DNA from: Bacteroidales bacterium
GTDB lineage: Bacteria; Bacteroidota; Bacteroidia; Bacteroidales; UBA932
Assembly: GCA_017454265.1 (NCBI GenBank)
Contig: JAFTDJ010000054.1
Location: forward strand, 1-58,193
Length of the DNA: 58,193 bases
Direction of reading: 5' to 3'
Shown here: positions 43,618 through 52,542 of the stretch, in pieces
Layout: each line of letters begins with the position of its first letter
Position numbering within the stretch: position 1 is the first letter of the stretch
The notes under the pieces: generated by a model
Told to the model about the DNA's origin: nothing
What the model saw: the letters and a program-made list of their open reading frames with translations, nothing else
Database searches by the model: none
Program-made: the position numbers and the translations under genes

Positions 43618-45752
43618 TGATATCCAGATACATATCCAGTCTGACGGCTGCCATATTCGTGGCAGCCGTCTCGCTGAATGCCCAGATTATAGAAAAGAAA
43701 GACACTCTTGACACTTCGTACGTGACCGCGGTGAAGGAAAAGATTCGCAACACCACTCAGACAGGACTTATGCGCCTGGACGGAGCGAAGCTGCGCAACA
43801 CCGTGTCCGCCTTCGGCACGCCGGACATCATCAAGAGCTTGCAGATGCTCCCCGGAGTAGCAGCGGGCAACGAACTGATGAGCGGCTTGTACGTACACGG
43901 CGGCGACGGCAACGACAACCTTTTCCTGCTGGACGGCGTGCCCCTGTACAACATCTCCCACTTCGGAGGCTTCTTCTCCAGCTTCAACACCGACATGGTG
44001 GAGAGTCTGGATTTCTACAAGAGCGGCTTCCCCGCCCGCTACGGAGGCAGGCTGTCTTCCGTAGTGGATGTAGAGACAAAGGAGGGCGACCTCCAGAATT
44101 ACCACGGCAGTTTTTCCCTGGGCCTTATAGACGGCCGCGCTCAGGTGGAAGGTCCCATATGGAAAGACATGACCTCCTTCAACGTAGGACTGCGCCGCTC
44201 CTGGCTGGATGTGATTACCGTACCGGTACTGCTTTACGTAAACCACAAAAACGACGGCAACCCCAGGACAAGCGGAGGCTACGCCATGTGGGATTTCAAC
44301 GCGCGAGTGACGCACAAGTTCAGCAAAGACAGCAAAATCAACGCTACGTTCTACTGGGGCAGGGACAATCTGAGGGCCGGCATAGACCGGAACGAAACCG
44401 AATCGTTCATGAACCTCGGAATCAGGAGCAACTGGGGGTCTATGACTGCAAGTGTAGCCTGGGACGCAAAATATTCCCCTAAGGCACACGGCAAACTCAT
44501 GGCTTACTACACCCGCAGCGACTCCGACGTAGGTTACACCTTCGATGTGGGCGCCATTGAGGACGGCAAGCAGAACCGCTTCATCTACCTCGACGACGAC
44601 AACCTGTGCGACGTGCAGGACGCCGGGGTAAAGTACGACGCCGACTGGTACCCAAACTCTTTCCACCACGTACGTGCGGGAGCTTCGGCCGCCTGGCACA
44701 GCTATCGAACGGGGCGCGAGTATAACCAGAAGGGCAGCATCTTCGGGCCCTCGGAGTCGGAAGACAAGAACTCCATGGGCGACCGTTACTTTGCCTGGGA
44801 GCCTGCCGTGTACATGGAAGACGAGATCTTCCTGGCATACAATTTTACACTGAACGCCGGCCTGCGCGCCTCGCTCTTCGGAACTTCCAGCAAGAGTTGG
44901 GCGTCGATAGAACCGAGAGCCGCCCTTAAATGGCTTATTACCAAGGACATCTGCGCCAAGCTGTCTTACACCCGCATGAGCCAGTACATACACATGGTTT
45001 CTGCAATGTACATCGACCTTCCCACCAACAGCTGGATGCCTTCAACGCCCCAGGCCGGTCCCATGCGCTCAGACCAGGTGGCGGGAGGGCTGTATTTCAC
45101 GCCCGGCAATTTCAAGATAAATCTCGAGGGATGGTACAAGACGATGGACGGAATGCTGGCGTACAACGGCGCCAACGCCTTCTATCCGCCTCTTGTGAAC
45201 TGGGAGAAGTCCTTTACCTCCGGAAGCGGAAAATCCTACGGAATGGAGTTCGAGACCACCTACAGCATACCAAAGCTGGAGATTTCCGCCTATTACACCC
45301 TGTGCTGGTCCTGGAGACAGTTCGACGCCTTCTATATGTTCCCTTTCCCCGACCGCAACGACAACCGCCACAAGGTCAATCTGGTGGGCAACTGGAATTT
45401 CGCACGCGGATGGTTCCTTTCCTTCAACTGGAACTGGCACAGCGGCAACCGCATCACCATGCCCAGCCACGCAGTCCGCAAAGACGGCGACTGGTACGAC
45501 ACCGTTTACGAATCGCCTTACAACGCAAAACTGCCCGACTACCACCGCCTGGACCTCAGCCTGGACTACAAATGGGACATAAACAAAGACGGCCGGAGGC
45601 TGCTTTGCTTCAACCTGAGCATCTACAATGTCTATAACCACCTCAACGCCTCCTTCGCCATGCTGGAGCAAGACGAGAACGGCAAGTACTACGGAATGGC
45701 CTACGGCCTCATTCCCATTATCCCCACGCTGAGCGTGAGCTATAAATTCTGA
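43617..45752 (+). CDS. TonB-dependent outer membrane receptor
   Basis: The protein has 711 residues. It starts with GTG at 43617, overlapping the serA stop, and its first about 20 residues (ISRYISSLTAAIFVAAVSLN) are a signal peptide. A plug follows at about 60-170: VSAFGTPDIIKSLQMLPGVA, LYVHGGDGNDNLFLLDGVPL, YKSGFPARYGGRLSSVVDVE. The barrel ends IPTLSVSYKF. No carboxypeptidase-regulatory-like domain precedes the plug, unlike many of this class. Its partner is the DUF4249 lipoprotein four bases on. Such pairs are often tied to iron or metal uptake, but I have no substrate evidence. Confidence 0.88.
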   Translation: MISRYISSLTAAIFVAAVSLNAQIIEKKDTLDTSYVTAVKEKIRNTTQTGLMRLDGAKLRNTVSAFGTPDIIKSLQMLPGVAAGNELMSGLYVHGGDGNDNLFLLDGVPLYNISHFGGFFSSFNTDMVESLDFYKSGFPARYGGRLSSVVDVETKEGDLQNYHGSFSLGLIDGRAQVEGPIWKDMTSFNVGLRRSWLDVITVPVLLYVNHKNDGNPRTSGGYAMWDFNARVTHKFSKDSKINATFYWGRDNLRAGIDRNETESFMNLGIRSNWGSMTASVAWDAKYSPKAHGKLMAYYTRSDSDVGYTFDVGAIEDGKQNRFIYLDDDNLCDVQDAGVKYDADWYPNSFHHVRAGASAAWHSYRTGREYNQKGSIFGPSESEDKNSMGDRYFAWEPAVYMEDEIFLAYNFTLNAGLRASLFGTSSKSWASIEPRAALKWLITKDICAKLSYTRMSQYIHMVSAMYIDLPTNSWMPSTPQAGPMRSDQVAGGLYFTPGNFKINLEGWYKTMDGMLAYNGANAFYPPLVNWEKSFTSGSGKSYGMEFETTYSIPKLEISAYYTLCWSWRQFDAFYMFPFPDRNDNRHKVNLVGNWNFARGWFLSFNWNWHSGNRITMPSHAVRKDGDWYDTVYESPYNAKLPDYHRLDLSLDYKWDINKDGRRLLCFNLSIYNVYNHLNASFAMLEQDENGKYYGMAYGLIPIIPTLSVSYKF

Positions 45753-45756
45753 GGCT

Positions 45757-46884
45757 ATGAGAAAACCCTTCATAATGCTGCTTCTGGCCACGCTGGCCTG
45801 CTCCTGCGAGTTTCCGTTCAATATAGACGACATCTCGGAGCCCCGTTTCATGATAGAGTGCGTGCCGGTTCCAGCAGACGAGTCTTTCGCCCTCAAGCTG
45901 TCTTATGCCGACCCTGCCTACGGAGAACGCCTCAAAGAGCTTCACGACTTCGACATCAGCCGCCTGAGCATCAGCGTAAACGGCAAAGAGCTCGACACCC
46001 GCCCGCTTTCCTGGGAGCGGCAGGGCAACACAATACGTACCTCCGTACGCCCCATATTGCAGCCGGGCAACGAATTCAGCGTAAAATACAACGCACCCGG
46101 CCTGCCCGCCGCGAGTGCTTCCACCGTTATTCCGGAAGCCCCAAGGGTATCCGGCATCTCCATTGTGCCCTCAGACGGCAAGGAAGACGGCAAGGCCCGC
46201 CGCGTCACAGTGAAAATGGCCCGCCCGGTGGAGGACGGCGAGTATTACGGGATACAGATAACTGTACGGGAAGAGATAGTCACCGCCACTATGGAGAGCA
46301 TAATGCCGCCCGTGGTAAAGCTGGACACAACTGTAACGGAATACTCACCCACACCCGGCCAGATGGCCACAATGGCAGACCTGAACAACCTGGACCTGGA
46401 TGCATTTGCAAGCGTACGCTATGAGTACGGCAAGCTGGTGAACGATACCGGAGACTATTATCCCCACAAACAGATTACCCTGCTCTCGAGCCGCCAGTTC
46501 GACGGAGACACATACTCTTTCATAGTGAACTCCGACGCCTCTTTCTTCGATATTTTCAGCGGTATGACGGATACGGATATCCCCGATACGGATGTCCCTG
46601 GGGAAACACCGGACATCCCGGTGGAGCCTGGCGAGCCCGAAACTCCCCAGCCCGTTCCGGTGAGCGCCAAGACCTGGTACGAAGTTGATATGTTCCGGCT
46701 GAGCGACGAACTGTACAACTACTGCAAGTCGCAATACCTTATGAACTTCAACATGCTCTCCAACTTCGGGGTCACGCCTCCGAACTTCACTTATTCCAAC
46801 GTACTCGGAGGCATAGGCATAGTGGGTGCGCTCTCGAGGATTGCATCGGGGCCGATTCCCGACCCGGAAGACACTTCCATTTAG
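45757..46884 (+). CDS. DUF4249 lipoprotein, partner of the TonB receptor
   Basis: The protein has 375 residues with a lipobox at LACSC (cysteine about residue 15). It follows the DUF4249 outline: EPRFMIECVPVPADESFALK, a central PDGE-like run, GDTYSFIVNSDASFFDIF and SNVLGGIGIVGALSRI near the end. Residues about 268-312 carry a proline-rich acidic linker (PDTDVPGETPDIPVEPGEP) not typical of the family core. DUF4249 proteins are encoded with TonB receptors and probably help bind substrate at the surface; the reaction is unknown. The stop overlaps recJ by four bases, tail to tail. Confidence 0.85.
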   Translation: MRKPFIMLLLATLACSCEFPFNIDDISEPRFMIECVPVPADESFALKLSYADPAYGERLKELHDFDISRLSISVNGKELDTRPLSWERQGNTIRTSVRPILQPGNEFSVKYNAPGLPAASASTVIPEAPRVSGISIVPSDGKEDGKARRVTVKMARPVEDGEYYGIQITVREEIVTATMESIMPPVVKLDTTVTEYSPTPGQMATMADLNNLDLDAFASVRYEYGKLVNDTGDYYPHKQITLLSSRQFDGDTYSFIVNSDASFFDIFSGMTDTDIPDTDVPGETPDIPVEPGEPETPQPVPVSAKTWYEVDMFRLSDELYNYCKSQYLMNFNMLSNFGVTPPNFTYSNVLGGIGIVGALSRIASGPIPDPEDTSI

Positions 46885-48614
46885 ATTATTTCTTCCCGCT
46901 CCCGGAGGTCCTTGACGCGGAGCTGAATGGTGGAGTTCCCGCGGTAGTAGTTCTCCACTATGGAATAACACACGTCCAAGGGATTGCCGGACTTGATGTA
47001 ATCGTAATAATCCGCCATATTGAAGGCGATGGCGGCTATCTGGTGATAGGGCTGGGACTCTTGGATCAGGTCCAGCTTCAGGTGCACTCCGCCCGCTCCC
47101 ACCTTGCGGCCTCCGCCGGCGTCGTACACGTTCTCCGTCACGAAGACCGGATTGCCGTTGCCCGGGCCGAAGGGCTGGAACTGCTTGAGGATGCGGAAGA
47201 ACTTGGGAGAAATCTGGGAGAAGTCCAGGCGGGCGTCTATGTCCACCACCGGCACGAGCATCTCGGCGGTAATCTTTCCGGCAATGAAGGCGTCTATGCG
47301 GCGTGCAAATTCGTCCAGGTTTTCTTCCTTGAGGGTGAGGCCGGCGGCATACACGTGCCCTCCGAAGTTCTCCAACAGGTCGGCACAGCTCTCAATCGCC
47401 TCGTAGAGGTCGAATCCGGCGACGCTGCGGGCGGAGCCGGTCACGAAGCCGTTGGACTTGGTGAGCACCACCGTGGGCTTGTAGTATGCCTCCACGAGGC
47501 GGGAAGCCACAATGCCCACAATGCCTTTGCTCCAGCGGGGATTGTAAACCACGGTCGCATTCTCTTTGGCAAGGCAGGTGCCGTTTTCCACCATTTCCAG
47601 GGCCTCGCGCGTGACCTCGCGGTCTATGTTCTTGCGTTCGTTGTTGTTTTCGTTGATCTTCTCCCCGATGGACATGGCCTGCCCGACTTCTTCAGCGGTC
47701 AGCAGTTCCACTGCCAGGCGGCCGGATTCCATACGCCCGGCGGCGTTGATGCGGGGGCCGATCTTGAAAACTATGTCGTCTATGGTGATGTGCCCGGGCT
47801 CCAGGTTGGAGAGGTTTATCATGGCCAGCAGGCCCTTGTGGGGATTCTCGTTCAGCTGCTTGAGACCGAAGTGCGCCAGTGTGCGGTTCTCGCCCACCAT
47901 GGACACGAGGTCGGAGGCGATACTTACCACCAGCAGGTCCAGAAGCGGCACGAGGCTCTCGAAGGGCACCCCGTAGCGGGCGCTGTAGGCCTGTACCAGC
48001 TTGAATCCGACACCGCAGCCGGAGAGGTCGTCGAACGGGTAGTGACAGTCTTCCCGCTTCGGATCCAGCACCGCCACTGCGGATGGAAGGATATCTTCCG
48101 GAAGGTGATGGTCGCAGATAATGACGTCAACTCCCTTGGACTTGGCATACTCCACCTTGTCTATGGCCTTGATGCCGCAATCCAGAGTGATGATGAGTCC
48201 GAAGCCGCCCTCGAATGCCCAGTCTATTCCTTTGAAAGAAACGCCGTAACCCTCGTCGTAACGATCGGGGATATAGAAGTCCACATTAGGGGTGAAACGG
48301 CGTATGAAACTGAATACCAGCGATACTGCAGTCGTTCCATCCACGTCGTAGTCGCCATATACCAGTATCTTCTCTCCGCTAGTGATTGCAGCATGCAGAC
48401 GCTCAACGGCAACATCCATATCCTGCATAAGGTAAGGGTCGTGGAGGTCGTCAAGGCTGGGACGGAAGAAAGAACGGGCCTGCTCGAAAGTCTCGACCCC
48501 GCGCTTCACCAGAAGGTCTGCGAGCACACGGTCAATACCGACCTCGGCGGAGAGCTTCTTCACCTTGGCCGGATCCGCCTGGGGCATCACGTTCCATTTC
48601 TTCTCGGTTCCCAT
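46881..48614 (-). CDS. recJ: Single-stranded-DNA-specific exonuclease RecJ
   Basis: From the ATG at 48614 the protein has 577 residues; a TTG three codons up is possible but less likely. VYGDYDVDGTTAVSLVFSFI is the DHH motif I, DVIICDHHLPEDILPSAVAV the DHH pair, and GPRINAAGRMESG the DHHA1 region. It degrades single-stranded DNA from the 5' end in recombination and repair. A TATATTTG box lies 6 bases before the ATG. Confidence 0.95.
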   Translation of the reverse strand: MGTEKKWNVMPQADPAKVKKLSAEVGIDRVLADLLVKRGVETFEQARSFFRPSLDDLHDPYLMQDMDVAVERLHAAITSGEKILVYGDYDVDGTTAVSLVFSFIRRFTPNVDFYIPDRYDEGYGVSFKGIDWAFEGGFGLIITLDCGIKAIDKVEYAKSKGVDVIICDHHLPEDILPSAVAVLDPKREDCHYPFDDLSGCGVGFKLVQAYSARYGVPFESLVPLLDLLVVSIASDLVSMVGENRTLAHFGLKQLNENPHKGLLAMINLSNLEPGHITIDDIVFKIGPRINAAGRMESGRLAVELLTAEEVGQAMSIGEKINENNNERKNIDREVTREALEMVENGTCLAKENATVVYNPRWSKGIVGIVASRLVEAYYKPTVVLTKSNGFVTGSARSVAGFDLYEAIESCADLLENFGGHVYAAGLTLKEENLDEFARRIDAFIAGKITAEMLVPVVDIDARLDFSQISPKFFRILKQFQPFGPGNGNPVFVTENVYDAGGGRKVGAGGVHLKLDLIQESQPYHQIAAIAFNMADYYDYIKSGNPLDVCYSIVENYYRGNSTIQLRVKDLREREEII

Positions 48615-48620
48615 ATCGTA

Positions 48621-48628
48621 CAAATATA
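48621..48628 (-). promoter_or_regulatory. -7 box of recJ, next to the start codon
   Basis: On the minus strand TATATTTG matches TAnnTTTG and ends 6 bases before the ATG at 48614, so the transcript would be leaderless or nearly so. No clear TTTG lies 20 bases up. Confidence 0.45.
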
Positions 48629-48638
48629 AGAAAAATTT

Positions 48639-49544
48639 CTATTGTTGCCTCTGTCTTACCGCCTCATAGAGGAGGATCGCCGCACTTACGGAAACGTTGA
48701 GGGAATCTGCGACTCCGAGCATGGGGATGCGGATGTGGGCATCTGCGGCCGCTCTCCACTGCTGCGAGAGGCCTGTGCTTTCCGTGCCCATGACAATCGC
48801 CGTAGCGTCGCGCATATTCGTGTCGTAGTAGAGTACGGAGTCCTGGAGCTGGGCGGTGAGAATGCGTACTCCTTTGAGCTTAAGCCACTTGATCGCCTCT
48901 TCGGAGGTGCAGGCCACGCAAGGTACGGAGAACGCTGCGCCGGTGGAGGAGCGGATGAGGTTGGGATTGTACAAGTCTGTGAGCGGGTCGCACACAAGTA
49001 CCGCAGCGGCCCCAGCGGCATCCGCGCTGCGCAGCACCGCTCCCAGGTTCCCTGGCTTCTCCACGCTTTCCAGCACTACGATGAGAGGATTATCCGTCAG
49101 CTGCAGGTCTTCCAGACCCAGCTTCCTTGCACGTACCTCCGCAATCACGCCCTCGGTGCTTCCCCGGTACGCTATTTTCTCGTATACCGCCTTGCTCACC
49201 TCGAACGTTTTGGTCCCCTGAAGCGCTCCGGTGCGCTCAAGGGTGCATTCGCCGGCACCCTTAAGCGCATTTTGGGCCCTTTTTGCGCCCAAAGGTGCTT
49301 CGTCAGGCACCCTTGAGCGCACTTCTGCCGTTTCGGGAGACAGCCCCCCTGCGCCTTCGCCGGAAACGGCAGGGCAGAAGAATATCGAGTCGATTTCAAA
49401 TCCGGCATCGATGCAACGCTGAATCTCGCGCCGGCCCTCCACCACGAAGAGCCCCGTCTCACGCCGCAGCGAGGAATCTTTCTGCAGCGCAAGCAGCCGC
49501 TTGACCTTGGGGTTCTGGGGGGAGATGATAAGTTCCGGAGGCAC
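48639..49544 (-). CDS. TrmH-family RNA 2'-O-methyltransferase with an in-frame palindromic insertion
   Basis: The start is GTG at 49544, just after the lysS stop; upstream reading belongs to lysS. The protein has 301 residues: PQNPKVKRLLALQKDSSLRR is the substrate-binding part, then LIVVLESVEKPGNLGAVLRS, LYNPNLIRSSTGAAFSVPCV, IVMGTESTGLS and LNVSVSAAILLYEA give the knotted SpoU/TrmH methylase. It methylates a ribose in rRNA or tRNA with SAM. Between FFCPAVSG and TFEVSKAVYEK, residues about 60-111, lies an insert rich in Gly and Ala encoded by nested inverted repeats. It is absent from the usual family layout, but the frame stays open. Confidence 0.85.
   Translation of the reverse strand: MPPELIISPQNPKVKRLLALQKDSSLRRETGLFVVEGRREIQRCIDAGFEIDSIFFCPAVSGEGAGGLSPETAEVRSRVPDEAPLGAKRAQNALKGAGECTLERTGALQGTKTFEVSKAVYEKIAYRGSTEGVIAEVRARKLGLEDLQLTDNPLIVVLESVEKPGNLGAVLRSADAAGAAAVLVCDPLTDLYNPNLIRSSTGAAFSVPCVACTSEEAIKWLKLKGVRILTAQLQDSVLYYDTNMRDATAIVMGTESTGLSQQWRAAADAHIRIPMLGVADSLNVSVSAAILLYEAVRQRQQ
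49231..49372. repeat. Nested palindromes inserted in the TrmH gene
   Basis: GTGCGCTCAAGGGTGC (49231-49246) has a perfect inverted copy GCACCCTTGAGCGCAC (49307-49322) and a 14-of-16 copy at 49255-49270. A second pair, TTTGGGC/GCCCAAA (49271-49277, 49287-49293), and a third, CTGCCGTTTC/GAAACGGCAG (49325-49334, 49363-49372), follow. The block corresponds to the extra residues in the TrmH protein. Confidence 0.7.
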
Positions 49545-49546
49545 AG

Positions 49547-51097
49547 CTACTTCTCTTGTTCGGACTTCTCTGCGGCCTCTTTCTTCAGCGGCTTCTCCGG
49601 GCGCATCTGCGGGAAGAACAGAACATCCTGGATGGTGGTCTGCCCGGTCATGAACATAGTCAGGCGGTCGATACCCATACCCAGTCCGGATGTGGGCGGC
49701 ATACCGTATTCCAAGGCACGCACGAAGTCCATATCTATGTACATCGCCTCGTCGTCTCCCTTGCTCTTGAGAGCCGCCTGTTCCTCGAAGCGCTCCAACT
49801 GGTCTATGGGGTCGTTGAGCTCTGAGTAGGCGTTCGCCAGCTCCTTGCCGCACACGAAAAGCTCGAAGCGCTCGGTAAGCGAAGGGTCGCTGCGGTGGCG
49901 CTTGGTGAGCGGAGACATCTCCACGGGATAATCTATGATGAATGTAGGCTGGACGAGTTTCTCTTCGCAGAAAGCGCCGAAGATGGCGTCTATAAGCTTG
50001 CCTTTACCCATGGAAGGCTCTATGTCAACGTTCAGGCGCTTGCAGGTGGCGCGGAGCTGTTCCTCGTCCATTCCCTTCACGTCTACGCCTGCATATTCCT
50101 TGATGGCATCCAGAATGGGCAGACGGCGGTAGCTTCCGCCGAAATCGACCTCATTTTCGCCAATCCTTACCTTGGTGGTGCCGTTTACCTTAAGAGAAAT
50201 CTTCTCCAGCATCTTCTCCACAAAGCACATCATCCAGTTGTAGTCTTTGTAGGCAACGTAAATCTCCATGCACGTGAATTCCGGGTTGTGGGTCTTGTCC
50301 ATACCCTCGTTGCGGAAGTCCTTGGCGAACTCGTACACGCCGTTGTAGCCACCCACTATGAGCCTCTTGAGATACAGCTCGTTGGCTATGCGCAGGTACA
50401 GGGGAATGTCCAGGGCGTTATGGTGAGTTACGAAAGGACGGGCGGTGGCGCCTCCCGGAATGCCCTGGAGTATAGGCGTTTCCACCTCCAGGCAGCCGGC
50501 CTCGTTGAAATATTCGCGCATGGTGGCGATAATCTGCGAACGCTTTACGAACACTTCGCGCACCTGAGGGTTCACGATGAGATCTACATACCTCTGGCGG
50601 TAGCGCAGCTCGGGATCGGAGAAGGCGTCGAACACCTGGCCCTCGGCCTCCTTGACGATGGGAAGTACGCGCAAAGACTTGCTCAGGAGGGTGAGTTCCT
50701 TTGCATGGACGCTGAGCTGTCCCGTCTGGGTGATGAAGGCAAATCCCTTGATTCCAATGATGTCGCCGATGTCGAGCAGACGCTTCCATACGGTGTTGTA
50801 CATGGTCTTGTCCTCTTCCGGACAGATTTCGTCGCGCTTGACGTAAATCTGTATGCGGCCGCTCTCGTCCTGCAGCTCGCCAAAGGAAGCCGCTCCCATG
50901 ATGCGGCGGCTCATAAGGCGGCCTGCTATGCAGACTTCGGAATAATTGCCTTTTTCCGGATCGTAGCCGGAAAGAATCTCTGCAGCGGTGGCGTTGACCG
51001 GGTATTCTGCTGCGGGATAGGGCTCTATGCCTAATTCCCTGAGTTTCGCCAGCGATTCGCGGCGAATCTGCTCCTGTTCGCTAAGTTCGATATTCAT
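49547..51097 (-). CDS. lysS: Lysyl-tRNA synthetase, class II
   Basis: From the ATG at 51097 the protein has 516 residues. An N-terminal OB-fold ([32 protein letters not shown]) binds the anticodon. [60 protein letters not shown] and [20 protein letters not shown] give class II motifs 1-3. It charges tRNA-Lys. Gene order is lysS then the methyltransferase, with the stop and GTG separated by two bases. A -7 box lies 6 bases before the ATG. Confidence 0.97.
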   Translation of the reverse strand: MNIELSEQEQIRRESLAKLRELGIEPYPAAEYPVNATAAEILSGYDPEKGNYSEVCIAGRLMSRRIMGAASFGELQDESGRIQIYVKRDEICPEEDKTMYNTVWKRLLDIGDIIGIKGFAFITQTGQLSVHAKELTLLSKSLRVLPIVKEAEGQVFDAFSDPELRYRQRYVDLIVNPQVREVFVKRSQIIATMREYFNEAGCLEVETPILQGIPGGATARPFVTHHNALDIPLYLRIANELYLKRLIVGGYNGVYEFAKDFRNEGMDKTHNPEFTCMEIYVAYKDYNWMMCFVEKMLEKISLKVNGTTKVRIGENEVDFGGSYRRLPILDAIKEYAGVDVKGMDEEQLRATCKRLNVDIEPSMGKGKLIDAIFGAFCEEKLVQPTFIIDYPVEMSPLTKRHRSDPSLTERFELFVCGKELANAYSELNDPIDQLERFEEQAALKSKGDDEAMYIDMDFVRALEYGMPPTSGLGMGIDRLTMFMTGQTTIQDVLFFPQMRPEKPLKKEAAEKSEQEK

Positions 51098-51103
51098 AAC
51101 TTG

Positions 51104-51111
51104 CAAAAGTA
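51104..51111 (-). promoter_or_regulatory. -7 box of lysS, next to the start codon
   Basis: TACTTTTG on the minus strand fits TAnnTTTG and ends 6 bases before the lysS ATG, so a leaderless transcript is expected. No TTTG lies at the usual distance upstream. Confidence 0.5.
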
Positions 51112-51170
51112 CGCATTTTCCTTGATTTTTGCTATATTCGCACTTTACGGCAAATTAAAATGAACAAGAT

Positions 51171-52538
51171 ATGGCAGAGAAAGTTTACAAATTAATGAAC
51201 GATTCGCCGCTGGCGCGGTGGACCGTGCTGGTGCTGGTGGCGCTGATGATGTTCTTCGCCTACATGTTCGTAGACGTTATGAGTCCGCTCAAGTCTCTTG
51301 TAGAAAGCGACCTGGGCTGGAACAGCAGCGTCTTCGGCAAATATGCGGCATCTGAATACATACTCAACGTATGCGGCTTCCTGATTATCGCCGGCGTCAT
51401 CCTCGACAAACTCGGGGTACGGTTCTCCGGAGTGCTGTCTGCCAGCCTCATGGTGGCCGGAGCCGCCATCAAGTTCGTGGGTATCAGCGACTGGTTCCAG
51501 ACCACCGGATTCGCCCAGTGGCTCGGCACCTGGTGGGTGGAGATGCCTGCAAGCGCCAAGATGGCATCGCTGGGCTTCATGATCTTCGGCTGCGGATGCG
51601 AGATGGAGGGTACCAACGTGTCCAAGATTCTTGCCAAGTGGTTCAAAGGCAAGGAGATGGCTCTTGCAATGGGCCTTGAGATGGCTATTGCACGACTGGG
51701 CGTGTTCGCGGTGATGTGGATTGCCCCCATCATCTCCAATGCCGCAGGCGGAAGCATCCTGGCTCCCCTCGGCTTCTGTGGCGCCCTGCTTTGCATCGGC
51801 CTCGTGAACTTCATCATATTCGGAGTGATGGACCGCAAGTTCGACAATCAGCTGGTTGCCGCCGGTCTGGCGACCGAAGAGAAGAGCCCGGAAGACGAAT
51901 TTCACATCAGCGACCTCGGCGCCATCTTCAAGAGCAAGATGTTCTGGATCGTGGCACTGCTGTGCGTACTGTACTACAGCGCAATCTTCCCCTTCCAGCG
52001 TTATGCAACAAACTTCCTGGAGGAGACGCTCAGCATTGATGCCGCAGTGGCGGCGCGCCTGTTCAGCTGCTTTCCCATCCTGGCCATGTGCCTTACCCCG
52101 CTGCTGGGCATATTCCTGGACCGCGTGGGCAAAGGCGCGAGCATGCTCATGATAGGCTCCGTCATCATGATAGTGTGCCACCTGAGCTTTGCCTTCGTGC
52201 TGCCGCTGTTCCCCCAGAAGTGGTTTGCCGTGCTGCTCATCGTGGTGCTCGGAGTGAGTTTCTCCCTGGTGCCGGCAGCGCTTTGGCCAAGCGTGCCCAA
52301 GATTATCGACGAGAAGATTCTGGGCAGCGCCTACTGCCTCATCTTCTGGGTGCAGAACATAGGCCTGTGCCTGGTTCCCATGCTCATCGGTTCCCTGCGG
52401 CAGAGCACCGGAGGTTATACCGTGCCAATGATTGTTTTCTCCAGCTTCGGCGTGCTTGCATTCATCTTCAGCCTGCTGCTGAAGGCGGAAGACCGTAAGA
52501 AGGGCTACGGCCTCGAACTGCCCAACATCAAGAAATAA
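51171..52538 (+). CDS. MFS transporter, MFSD1-like
   Basis: The protein has 455 residues with about twelve hydrophobic segments, two halves of six and a central charged loop (about 238-252, EEKSPEDEFHISDLG). The first half holds AAGAIKFVG-type helix runs and GCGCEMEGTNVSKILAKWFK with KGKEMALAMGLEMAIARLG; the second has WPSVPKIIDEKILGSAYCLI, a motif I associate with the eukaryotic MFSD1 (a dipeptide carrier) and its bacterial relatives. That fits peptide or small organic substrate exchange, but the substrate is not shown. A close relative lies at 53933-55252. Confidence 0.85.
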   Translation: MAEKVYKLMNDSPLARWTVLVLVALMMFFAYMFVDVMSPLKSLVESDLGWNSSVFGKYAASEYILNVCGFLIIAGVILDKLGVRFSGVLSASLMVAGAAIKFVGISDWFQTTGFAQWLGTWWVEMPASAKMASLGFMIFGCGCEMEGTNVSKILAKWFKGKEMALAMGLEMAIARLGVFAVMWIAPIISNAAGGSILAPLGFCGALLCIGLVNFIIFGVMDRKFDNQLVAAGLATEEKSPEDEFHISDLGAIFKSKMFWIVALLCVLYYSAIFPFQRYATNFLEETLSIDAAVAARLFSCFPILAMCLTPLLGIFLDRVGKGASMLMIGSVIMIVCHLSFAFVLPLFPQKWFAVLLIVVLGVSFSLVPAALWPSVPKIIDEKILGSAYCLIFWVQNIGLCLVPMLIGSLRQSTGGYTVPMIVFSSFGVLAFIFSLLLKAEDRKKGYGLELPNIKK

Positions 52539-52542
52539 GCGT

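Noticed and set aside
43455-44993. 512-codon minus-strand ORF
   Set aside because: Antisense to serA and the TonB receptor.
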